DNA of 64,000 bases. Source: Paludibacter propionicigenes WB4. Lineage in GTDB: Bacteria; Bacteroidota; Bacteroidia; Bacteroidales; Paludibacteraceae. This document shows, piece after piece, positions 8,949 to 16,054 of the stretch; the first letter of the stretch is position 1, and each line of letters starts with the position of its first letter. Made by a program: the position numbers and the translations under genes. The notes beneath the pieces are model-generated. The model searched no databases and was not told where the DNA came from. It was given only the letters and a program-made list of their open reading frames with translations. Where the stretch lies: positions 2,108,001 through 2,172,000 of the forward strand of contig NC_014734.1 in the NCBI RefSeq assembly GCF_000183135.1. Reading direction: 5' to 3'.

Positions 8949-9761
8949 TTACATTTTCAATGGAACATAACCTACTTTTTCTACTATTTTTTGTCCTTCG
9001 GCAGATAGTATGAAACCTACAAAAGGAGAAAATTTAGCTTCGCTTTTCTTGTCATAGTAGAAATACAATGGACGTACAATCGGATATGTTTTATTCACTG
9101 CATTTGCCAATGATGGTTCAACAAAGTTTTTACCATCAAATGAAACGTGAAGTGCCTTCACTGTTTTGTTTAAATAAGCCAATCCTACATAACCAATTGC
9201 ACCTTTTGTTTGGCTAACCGATTGGATAATAGCTCCGGTAGCAGGCATACTTAGGATTGAGCTCATATAGTTTTTGTTCAACAATACGTGTTCTTTGAAG
9301 AATTCGTATGTACCTGAACTTGTTTCGCGTGAGTAAGGAACAATTTTCAAATCTTCACCACCTACTTGTTTCCAGTTAGTGATTTTACCTGTAAATATAC
9401 CTTCGAGTTGAGCACGTGTCAATTTAGAAACTCCGTTTGAAGGATTTACCACTACTGCTAATGCATCGTAAGCAATGATCTTAGTTGCAAGAGTTTTTCC
9501 ACCATCCTGATACTTCACTTTTTCATCGAATTTCATAGCACGTGAGGCCATCGCTATGTCAGTAGTTCCTTCGATAAGCGCAGAGATTCCGACACCACTA
9601 CCACCACCAATCACTGTAACCGATTTACCGGTTTTTTTCATAAACTGTTCTGCTTCTTTCTGTGCTAAAGGTAAAACCGTGTCACTACCTTTAACTTTCT
9701 GAGCGTAAAACGATGGAGCAATTGCGCAAACCATCATAACTGATAAAATAAGTTTTTTCAT
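8949..9761 (-). CDS. pstS: PstS phosphate-binding periplasmic protein
   Basis: 270 residues with a signal peptide (MKKLILSVMMVCAIAPSFYA). The mature protein starts KVKGSDTVLPLAQKEAEQF, the usual first phosphate-binding loop of PstS (GSDTV/GSSTV). Further binding-site elements are IGGGSGVGISAL (about 51-62), IAMASRAMK (about 69-77) and SRETSSGTYEFF (about 143). GKITNW (125-130) is a family hallmark. It delivers phosphate to the PstCAB permease in the inner membrane. It follows the porin gene after 58 bp on the same strand, opposite to pstCAB, and would share the porin's Pho-box promoter unless a further promoter lies in the 58-bp gap; none was seen there. It belongs to the short PstS type, about 270 rather than the 346 residues of E. 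coli. Confidence 0.95.
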   Translation of the reverse strand: MKKLILSVMMVCAIAPSFYAQKVKGSDTVLPLAQKEAEQFMKKTGKSVTVIGGGSGVGISALIEGTTDIAMASRAMKFDEKVKYQDGGKTLATKIIAYDALAVVVNPSNGVSKLTRAQLEGIFTGKITNWKQVGGEDLKIVPYSRETSSGTYEFFKEHVLLNKNYMSSILSMPATGAIIQSVSQTKGAIGYVGLAYLNKTVKALHVSFDGKNFVEPSLANAVNKTYPIVRPLYFYYDKKSEAKFSPFVGFILSAEGQKIVEKVGYVPLKM

Positions 9762-9819
9762 TTTCTGTTGTTTTATTTTTTATTTGTCACTTGTAAGTAT
9801 TTACCTGTAACTTTTTTTA

Positions 9820-11130
9820 TTAGAATTTATATTGAAGACGAACTGTTACCAAATTGTCTTTTGCATCATTTATAAAACCTTTTAAGCTTGTTTTTTCATT
9901 AGAAACAATATCATAATAAGCCATTAAACGAACATTATTATTCAATCGATACAAATAACCCAGACCTAATGTAGAATAAGCTATATCTGCTTTACCTGCC
10001 TTATTAGCAACACTTACTTGACGTCCTGAAATATCTGTGTTAGGATCGTACCAATCGTATTTAACCACGATAGAGTGTTTTGTTCCGGCTATATCCTGAA
10101 CGAAGTTAACATAACCTCCCTGGAATTTACGAATATATGTATCATAAGCTACACCAGATGCAGTAGGATCAAAACCATTAAGACTTGCCGAACTTCCTGC
10201 AGCACCCGGTTGCTTTCCTTGTATGAATTCTGCACGGATAGAGCTAAGACCCAGGTCTGAAGCAATGCTAAACTGACCATCTACTCCAAAATATGAACGA
10301 TCAGCAAATGAACTAAGATTTGAAGCTGTGTTATTAAGAACAAATGCTCCGTTTGACATTGTATAAACATTGGCATTAGTTTGAAGAACGTATCCTGAGT
10401 ACATAGAAACACCAAAACCATATTTCATGTTAGCTTCAGCCTTGTTATAAGTTAAGTGAGCTGCAAAGTCTTTCTTGCTCTTGTAATCTTTACTAATAGC
10501 ATTACCTGAAAGCAATCCTGCTTCTAATTTCAACACATTCCATGGAGATGTTTTTGGAGCTTGGATAGTCAACATTGTACCAAGATCTTTTTCATCCGGG
10601 AATAACATTTGAGTAATACGGCTACGTTCAGGTGATTCAAGTTTAGAAGAAGAATAAGCAACTTCGTATCCGAACGGACGATCAAAAACCCCACCTTTAA
10701 TAGCGAAAGTATTCACCCATGGATCAAGTATATTCAAATAAAGATCTTTAGTTTTCAATCCGCTTTCAGAAATATCAAATTCTATTACTGCCTGGCAACC
10801 GAAATCTTCGTAAGTAGCTTTTAAACGACCACGACGTACTCCAAAACGGTTATAACTGCCTGTACCAACTTCCGGGAAGTTTTTTGAAATACCATTCTTC
10901 ATGTCATTTGATTTGTTTCCAAGAGAGTCAAGTTGAGAAGACTGCCATTGAGATTGAATGTACCCGCTGAATTTCAGTTTCTTCAATTGAAGTAAAACAT
11001 CTTCAACTGATGTAATGCGTTGATCAAGGACATTAAGTGAATCCACTTTTTCTTCTTGAGCGAAAGCAACTGTTGAGCAAATAAGACCCAAAACAATTAC
11101 CAAACTTTTTAGAGTAACTTTAATTTTCAT
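9820..11130 (-). CDS. Phosphate-selective porin, OprO/OprP family
   Basis: 436 residues: signal peptide (…LVIVLGLICSTVAFAQ), a short coiled-coil-like segment (VLDQRITSVEDVLLQLKKL, about 34-52) as in OprP trimers, then an antiparallel beta-barrel starting SGYIQSQWQ. It ends with an aromatic outer-membrane signature (VTVRLQYKF, terminal Phe). GVRRGRLKATYEDFG (about 97-111) is typical of OprO/OprP porins, whose basic residues line an anion channel. It would let phosphate or polyphosphate cross the outer membrane. It is the first gene of the leftward pho transcript, followed by pstS. Its promoter (11172-11229) carries four 11-bp-phased Pho-box repeats, so it should be induced by phosphate starvation. 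Confidence 0.9.
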   Translation of the reverse strand: MKIKVTLKSLVIVLGLICSTVAFAQEEKVDSLNVLDQRITSVEDVLLQLKKLKFSGYIQSQWQSSQLDSLGNKSNDMKNGISKNFPEVGTGSYNRFGVRRGRLKATYEDFGCQAVIEFDISESGLKTKDLYLNILDPWVNTFAIKGGVFDRPFGYEVAYSSSKLESPERSRITQMLFPDEKDLGTMLTIQAPKTSPWNVLKLEAGLLSGNAISKDYKSKKDFAAHLTYNKAEANMKYGFGVSMYSGYVLQTNANVYTMSNGAFVLNNTASNLSSFADRSYFGVDGQFSIASDLGLSSIRAEFIQGKQPGAAGSSASLNGFDPTASGVAYDTYIRKFQGGYVNFVQDIAGTKHSIVVKYDWYDPNTDISGRQVSVANKAGKADIAYSTLGLGYLYRLNNNVRLMAYYDIVSNEKTSLKGFINDAKDNLVTVRLQYKF

Positions 11131-11171
11131 TTTTTATTTTTAAATTTAGTTTCGTTTGATTTTTCATGGTG

Positions 11172-11229
11172 CAAAGAAACTGCGACCAGATTACAGTGTT
11201 TTGTCAAATACATTACATTATTGTTACAA
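11172..11229 (-). promoter_or_regulatory. Pho-box promoter of the porin-pstS operon
   Basis: Read on the minus strand: TTGTAAC (11229-11223), ATGTAAT (11218-11212), TTGACAA (11207-11201) and CTGTAAT (11196-11190) are repeated exactly every 11 bp. Then come 10 nt and TTTCTTTG (11179-11172), matching the Bacteroidetes -7 box TAnnTTTG at all but one fixed position. The first repeat starts 50 bp before the box. The 7-mer plus 4-nt spacer matches the known E. coli Pho-box layout. Binding by the PhoB-type protein at 15309-15998 is inferred. Confidence 0.75.
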
Positions 11230-11312
11230 ATAAAAAATCGGTTTCTTAATGTGTAAATTGCTGAAAAACATACAATAATATTAAGCGAAAGAAAACTTCA
11301 ACGAAATATGTA

Positions 11313-11370
11313 TTGTAACATTTTTGTAACACTGCTTTAATTTCATCTTAATATGAAAGCTATTCCTTTG
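11313..11370 (+). promoter_or_regulatory. Pho-box promoter of pstCAB-phoU
   Basis: TTGTAAC (11313-11319) and TTGTAAC (11324-11330), with weaker CTTTAAT (11335-11341) and TCTTAAT (11346-11352), all on an 11-bp step. Then come 10 nt and the -7-like box TTCCTTTG (11363-11370). The first repeat starts exactly 50 bp before the box, as in the two other promoters of this locus. Transcription should begin near 11376, which rules out the TTG at 11373 as start of pstC and favours GTG 11397. Confidence 0.75.
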
Positions 11371-11396
11371 CATTGATTTTAAAAACAAAGCACAAC

Positions 11397-12587
11397 GTGA
11401 AACGATTCTTAGAAAAATTAGTAGAAGGAGCATTATTGATTAGCGGAAGCATAACCAGTATCACTATTTTGTTGATAATAATTTTCTTATTCAAAGAAGC
11501 CTCAGGGTTATTCAATAGTCCGGTTGTGGAAGAAGGATATGTATTGGCATTCAATAAAGCGAATCCGGTAAAAAAACTAAGTTCTTATCAAATAAAAGAA
11601 ATATTTGATGGAAAAATAACAAACTGGGACGAAGTCGGAGGTAAAGAAGAACCCATAGAATTAGTCCGCCTGAGTGACTTAACCAAGTACTACACTGAGG
11701 AAGAGTTGGGTGCTAATTTTGAAAATATCCCGGCAAAAGCCAGCGAACTGACCGCAAAACATCCCGGCATCATATTGTTTTTACCTAAAAATTACGTAGC
11801 CAAAAACTTCAATGGTACATTGCTGAAACATGAAACCCTGAAACCCGGCGATTTTTTTGGCGGAAAAGAATGGTATCCTACAGCATCACCATCTCCTCAA
11901 TATGGATTATTACCGTTACTACTTGGTACAATTTGGGTGAGCCTCGGAGCCATATTGCTATCCTTGCCGTTTGGCATCGCCGTTGCTGTTTACTTGGCTG
12001 AAATTGCCACCATGCGGGTTCGAAATATATTAAAGCCGATTATCGAATTACTTGCCGGAATACCTTCGGTAGTCTATGGGTTCTTTGGTTTGGTGGTTAT
12101 TGTTCCTTTTCTACAAAAACTATTTCATTTGCCTGTAGGCGAAACGGCTTTAGCCGGAAGTGTTGTTTTGGGAATCATGGCATTGCCAACTATCATAACC
12201 GTGGCAGAAGATGCCATGCGTACCGTACCAAGAGCTATGAAAGAAGCCAGTCTGGCTTTAGGAGCCACACACTGGCAGACCATTTATAAAGTAATAATCC
12301 CTTACGCTAAATCTGGAATCACTTCTGCAGCTGTATTAGGAATCGGACGAGCCATTGGTGAAACCATGGCAGTATTAATGGTAACAGGTAATGCTGCCGT
12401 TATACCTCATACTTTGTTGGAACCTGTTAGAACCATTCCTGCTACCATTGCCGCAGAACTTGGTGAAGTTTCAGCCGGAAGCGGACACTATCAGGCCTTA
12501 TTTATGCTCGGTGTAATTTTATTTATTATCACCATGATTATCAGTATTAGTATAGAGTTTATTGGCAAAAAGAAATATAGCAACTAA
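11397..12587 (+). CDS. pstC: PstC phosphate permease with a PstS-like segment in its first periplasmic loop
   Basis: 396 residues from GTG 11397. TM1 is at about residues 12-34. A hydrophilic stretch of about 120 residues follows (about 45-165), then the usual binding-protein-dependent permease core: GTIWVSLGAILLSLPFGIAV, the LLAGIPSVVYGFFGL motif and the cytoplasmic EAA loop (EASLALGATHWQTIYKVIIP). The extra stretch resembles PstS itself: LSSYQIKEIFDGKITNWDEV (61-80) aligns with LTRAQLEGIFTGKITNWKQV of the PstS in this window, sharing GKITNW. E. coli PstC is about 319 residues, so the length difference is this insertion. It forms the phosphate channel with PstA. No ATG exists in frame near the 5' end; GTG fits the predicted transcription start. 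pstA follows after 4 bp. Confidence 0.93.
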   Translation: MKRFLEKLVEGALLISGSITSITILLIIIFLFKEASGLFNSPVVEEGYVLAFNKANPVKKLSSYQIKEIFDGKITNWDEVGGKEEPIELVRLSDLTKYYTEEELGANFENIPAKASELTAKHPGIILFLPKNYVAKNFNGTLLKHETLKPGDFFGGKEWYPTASPSPQYGLLPLLLGTIWVSLGAILLSLPFGIAVAVYLAEIATMRVRNILKPIIELLAGIPSVVYGFFGLVVIVPFLQKLFHLPVGETALAGSVVLGIMALPTIITVAEDAMRTVPRAMKEASLALGATHWQTIYKVIIPYAKSGITSAAVLGIGRAIGETMAVLMVTGNAAVIPHTLLEPVRTIPATIAAELGEVSAGSGHYQALFMLGVILFIITMIISISIEFIGKKKYSN

Positions 12588-12591
12588 AATT

Positions 12592-13479
12592 ATGACACCT
12601 ATTATAAATTCGGGAAGAACCGACAATAAAAAACGTTTATCGCAAGCCGTAGCGTTTACCATTTTTAAACTGATGAGCTATTCGGTTGTTCTAATTTTAT
12701 TTCTAATTCTTGGTTTTATCGTCACCAAAGGAATTGGCGTGATTAGTTGGGATTTTCTGACTAAAGCCCCCGAAGAAGGTATGACCAAAGGTGGAATATT
12801 CCCTGCTATTGTAGGAACGCTCTGCTTGGTTTTGGGAAGTAGCGTATTCAGTTTCCCTATCGGAATCATGTCGGGTATTTATATGAACGAATATGCAGCC
12901 GGAAATAAATTTGCCACTTTTGTGCGCATTATGACTAACAACCTGAGTGGTGTTCCGTCAGTTGTTTTCGGGCTTTTCGGGATGTCGCTCTTTGTAAACA
13001 CTATGAAATTCGGCGATTCTATCTTAGCCGGCTCGCTCACATTGGGATTACTTTCACTCCCATTAGTAATTCGTACCACCGAAGAATCGTTGAAAGCCAT
13101 AGACAAATCGTACCGCGAAGGAAGCTTGGCACTCGGTGCTACAAAGCTTCAAACTATCCGAAAAGTAATTATGCCAATGGCATTTCCAAATATCATTACC
13201 GGATTAATTTTGTCGATAGGTCGTGTTTCGGGCGAAACTGCTCCAATTCTGTTCACGGTTGCAGCTTATTTCTTGCCCAAATTACCAACCAGTATTTTCG
13301 ATCAGGTAATGGCGTTACCATACCATTTATACGTTATTTCAACCAGTGGAACCGACATTAACTCAAGCCGAGGCATTGCTTATGGAACTGCGTTGGTACT
13401 TATTGTCATTGTATTGATTGTAAATCTACTGGCCAATTTCTTACGAAGCTATTTTGCAAAAAAAGTAAAAACGAATTAA
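12592..13479 (+). CDS. pstA: PstA phosphate permease subunit
   Basis: 295 residues with six hydrophobic segments. Family marks are GIFPAIVGTLCLVLGSSVFS (start of the permease domain), NLSGVPSVVFGLFGM (matching the PstC loop) and the ATPase-docking EAA loop EGSLALGATKLQTIRKVIMP. It pairs with PstC in the inner membrane. The start was set at ATG 12592, 4 bp after the pstC stop; the upstream in-frame codons overlap pstC and add only a short basic stretch. The length is close to that of E. coli PstA (296). It is followed by pstB after 78 bp. Confidence 0.94.
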   Translation: MTPIINSGRTDNKKRLSQAVAFTIFKLMSYSVVLILFLILGFIVTKGIGVISWDFLTKAPEEGMTKGGIFPAIVGTLCLVLGSSVFSFPIGIMSGIYMNEYAAGNKFATFVRIMTNNLSGVPSVVFGLFGMSLFVNTMKFGDSILAGSLTLGLLSLPLVIRTTEESLKAIDKSYREGSLALGATKLQTIRKVIMPMAFPNIITGLILSIGRVSGETAPILFTVAAYFLPKLPTSIFDQVMALPYHLYVISTSGTDINSSRGIAYGTALVLIVIVLIVNLLANFLRSYFAKKVKTN

Positions 13480-13557
13480 AAACAGTCAAAAAACATAAGT
13501 CAACGGTCAAAAGAAAGACCTGAGACATGGGACTTTGAACATCAGACATAAAAAAAC

Positions 13558-14310
13558 ATGCTAACCATTGATGCAAAAAACGTTGATTTTTACTACAGTG
13601 ATTTTCACGCACTGAAAAACATCAACTTCGAAGTAGAAAAAAACAAAGTTGTGGCCTTGATCGGACCTTCGGGTTGTGGTAAGTCAACTTTCCTACGTTT
13701 AATAAACCGTATGAACGACCTGATTGACGGAACACGCATGACAGGAACCGTATTGGTAGAAGGTAAAGATATTTACGCCCCCAACATTCATGTCGACGAA
13801 TTGCGCAAAGAAGTAGGAATGGTTTTTCAAAAGCCAAATCCATTTCCAAAATCAATTTTCGAGAACGTTGCGTATGGTCTCCGGGTTAATGGTATAAAGG
13901 ATAGCACTTTTATTGAAGAACGTGTTATTGAGTCCATTAAATCGGCAGCTTTGTGGGACGAGGTAAAAGATAAATTGAATAAATCGGCATTTGCTCTTTC
14001 GGGAGGTCAACAACAGCGACTTTGCATTGCCCGCGCATTGGCAATTTCGCCTAAAGTGGTGCTTATGGATGAACCGGCTTCGGCTCTCGATCCGATTTCT
14101 ACCGCCAAAGTTGAAGAATTGATTCATGAACTGAAAAAAGATTACACCATTATTATCGTTACACACAACATGCAGCAGGCATCTCGTGTTAGTGATAAAA
14201 CAGCTTATTTCTATCTGGGGGAACTGATTGAATACGACGAAACAACAAAAATATTCACCAATCCAACCGAGCATTCAACACAAAATTATATCACCGGAAG
14301 GTTTGGTTGA
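13558..14310 (+). CDS. pstB: PstB phosphate ABC transporter ATPase
   Basis: 250 residues. Walker [10 protein letters not shown] lies at 36-44, the Q-loop at [19 protein letters not shown], the ABC signature at LSGGQQQR and Walker B at [13 protein letters not shown], with the switch histidine in [12 protein letters not shown]. The KPNPFPKSI stretch after the Q-loop and the [13 protein letters not shown] region are characteristic of PstB. It hydrolyses ATP on the cytoplasmic face of PstCA and also signals phosphate status with PhoU to PhoR. It lies in the pst operon. Downstream, 155 bp containing a dispersed inverted repeat separate it from phoU. Confidence 0.96.
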   Translation: MLTIDAKNVDFYYSDFHALKNINFEVEKNKVVALIGPSGCGKSTFLRLINRMNDLIDGTRMTGTVLVEGKDIYAPNIHVDELRKEVGMVFQKPNPFPKSIFENVAYGLRVNGIKDSTFIEERVIESIKSAALWDEVKDKLNKSAFALSGGQQQRLCIARALAISPKVVLMDEPASALDPISTAKVEELIHELKKDYTIIIVTHNMQQASRVSDKTAYFYLGELIEYDETTKIFTNPTEHSTQNYITGRFG

Positions 14311-14324
14311 TATGAACTCCTAAA

Positions 14325-14446
14325 GACCCCTAACCCCGTTCGACTAAGCTCACGCCGAAGCCTAAAGGGGAATAAGAAATATTAGAATTGACTTATAAAA
14401 TCTACATTAAGAACTTGATCTTTATTCCCCTTTAGGGGTTGGGGTC
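14325..14446. repeat. Inverted pair of CCCCTAACCCC/CCTAAAGGGG elements between pstB and phoU
   Basis: Copy 1 (14325-14375) reads GACCCCTAACCCC, then about 23 bp (GTTCGACTAAGCTCACGCCG AAG), then CCTAAAGGGGAATAAG. Copy 2 (14420-14446) is the reverse complement without the central insert: CTTTATTCCCC then TTTAGGGGTTGGGGTC. The two face each other across 44 bp and could fold into a long hairpin in the pst transcript. The G/C-run palindrome resembles dispersed REP-like elements of Bacteroidetes genomes, and the insert resembles another such element. It might lower phoU expression relative to pstB. Confidence 0.65.
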
Positions 14447-14465
14447 AACAATAAGAATAAAGAAT

Positions 14466-15131
14466 ATGACACACTTAGAACAAGAACTGATAACGCTCAA
14501 ACAAGACGTTACCGAAATGTGGAAACTGGTTATTTCTCAGGTTAGCAATTCGGGCGAAGCCATTCTGTCGTTCGATAAAGAATTGGCAAAGAAAGTATCG
14601 ATGCGCGAAAAAAAAGTAGATGCATACGAGCTCAAAATAGACCGGTTTTGCGAAAATGTAATCGCGCTTTACCAACCTGTGGCAGTCGACTTACGTTTTG
14701 TGCTTGCTGTGTTGAAAATCAACTCTAACCTGGAACGTATTGCTGACTTTGCCTACGGGATTTCGGGCGTGTTGATTGCCAATCCTTCTGTCATTCTCGA
14801 TGCCGAAATCATTTCCGAAACTAACTTGCGGTTAATGATCGATCAGGTAACCAAAATGTTGACACAAGGTCTTGAAGCTTTCGAAAACGAAAAATCTGAT
14901 ATTGCCTCGGCTATTTTCAGCGAAGATTATCAGGTAGACGAAATTAATATCGATGCTGCACGTATTATTGCGGACTATATTCAGCGTAACCCCGACAGGG
15001 CTTTTGAGTGCCTGCAATTGGTAAGTGCATTCCGCAAGTTGGAGCGCATTGGAGACCACTGCAGCAACATAGCCGAAGAAATTTTCTTCTACGTGGACGC
15101 CAAGGTGCTGAAGCATTCTCCGAAGGAATAA
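14466..15131 (+). CDS. phoU: PhoU phosphate-signalling protein
   Basis: 221 residues, all helical, with two PhoU repeats. The first has LITLKQDVTEMWKLVISQVS and the metal-site region REKKVDAYELKIDRF (about 57-71), then PVAVDLRFVLAVLKINSNLE. The second has DYQVDEINIDAARII (about 162) and ASAFRKLERIGDHCSNIAEE-like residues near 195-215 (here LVSAFRKLERIGDHCSNIAE). PhoU links PstB to PhoR and represses the Pho response when phosphate is plentiful. The start was set at ATG 14466; a TTG at 14439 lies inside the inverted repeat and is rejected. The regulator gene follows 177 bp downstream with its own Pho-box promoter. Confidence 0.94.
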   Translation: MTHLEQELITLKQDVTEMWKLVISQVSNSGEAILSFDKELAKKVSMREKKVDAYELKIDRFCENVIALYQPVAVDLRFVLAVLKINSNLERIADFAYGISGVLIANPSVILDAEIISETNLRLMIDQVTKMLTQGLEAFENEKSDIASAIFSEDYQVDEINIDAARIIADYIQRNPDRAFECLQLVSAFRKLERIGDHCSNIAEEIFFYVDAKVLKHSPKE

Positions 15132-15224
15132 TTTCTGATATCATTTGTCTTTCTAAAGCGGTAAATCAACAATTGATTTGCCGCTTTGCATTTATTTTAA
15201 AGTAATTACGCTAGATTTAAAATT

Positions 15225-15282
15225 TTGTAATACTTTTGTAACAGTTATTACACAGCTCCGAAATATACAATTAGTTTCTTTG
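15225..15282 (+). promoter_or_regulatory. Pho-box promoter of the phoB-phoR pair
   Basis: TTGTAAT (15225-15231) and TTGTAAC (15236-15242) lie 11 bp apart. The next two positions in phase (15247, 15258) are degenerate. A TTTCTTTG -7-like box lies at 15275-15282, again exactly 50 bp after the first repeat, and 26 nt precede the ATG at 15309. The layout implies autoregulation of the two-component pair under phosphate starvation. Confidence 0.72.
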
Positions 15283-15308
15283 TAACATAATATTAATACA
15301 AGAAAAGT

Positions 15309-15998
15309 ATGAATCCTTATCGTATTTTGGTAGTAGACGACGAAGAAGACTTGTGTGAAATTCTTCAATTTAATCTGGAAACTGAAGGTTATCTGGTGGA
15401 TGTAGCTTATTCGGCTGAAGAAGCACTAAAAAAAGACATTAGCATCTATAATTTACTTTTGCTTGATGTAATGATGGGAGAAGTTTCAGGGTTCAAAATG
15501 GCTCGCATACTCAGGGAAAACCCTAAGATGGCAAACATCCCAATCATTTTTCTTACGGCAAAAGACTCCGAAACAGACAGACTCACAGGGTTTAATATAG
15601 GTGCTGACGACTATATCTCCAAACCATTTTCTATTCGCGAAGTGCTTGCACGCGTGAAAGCCGTTATCCGCAGGGCAGACACCAATAAAGTTGAAGCTGC
15701 TCCGACATTGGTGCTGAGTTACGAGAAACTTGAAATGTCATTGGAAAACAAAAAAGTAATGCTCGAGGGAGTTGAAGTTCCATTCACTAAAAAGGAATTC
15801 GAAATACTGAAGCTTTTTCTGGGAAACAAAAACCGTGTTTTTTCACGCGATGAAATGTTGTCCAGAGTCTGGAGCGATGAAGTCATTGTACTCGACCGCA
15901 CAATCGATGTAAACATTACCCGACTGCGCAAAAAAATTGGTCCATACGGAAAAAATATCGTGACACGATTGGGCTATGGATATTGTTTCGAGGAATAA
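15309..15998 (+). CDS. phoB: PhoB-type response regulator (OmpR family)
   Basis: 229 residues. The receiver domain (1-120) has the acidic pocket D10/D11, the phosphoacceptor Asp53 (LLLLDVMMGE), Thr in FLTAKD and Lys in YISKPFS. A winged-helix DNA-binding domain follows (about 130-229), with VPFTKKEFEILKLFL, RDEMLSRVW and RTIDVNITRLRKKIG, the OmpR/PhoB recognition helix pattern. Its place between phoU and a PhoR-like kinase supports a role in phosphate control. It would bind the 11-bp-phased repeats in front of the porin gene, pstC and itself; this is inferred from the shared sites. The kinase gene starts 56 bp downstream. Confidence 0.9.
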   Translation: MNPYRILVVDDEEDLCEILQFNLETEGYLVDVAYSAEEALKKDISIYNLLLLDVMMGEVSGFKMARILRENPKMANIPIIFLTAKDSETDRLTGFNIGADDYISKPFSIREVLARVKAVIRRADTNKVEAAPTLVLSYEKLEMSLENKKVMLEGVEVPFTKKEFEILKLFLGNKNRVFSRDEMLSRVWSDEVIVLDRTIDVNITRLRKKIGPYGKNIVTRLGYGYCFEE

Positions 15999-16054
15999 AA
16001 ATCAGTTATCAGTGAACTGTTAGCAGCAAACAGCTCAACAAATAAGCAATTTCT

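Noticed and set aside
9762-9819. TGTAAC-like words between pstS and the porin gene
   Set aside because: They read on the plus strand, away from pstS, and are not spaced by 11 bp, so no separate Pho promoter for pstS is claimed.
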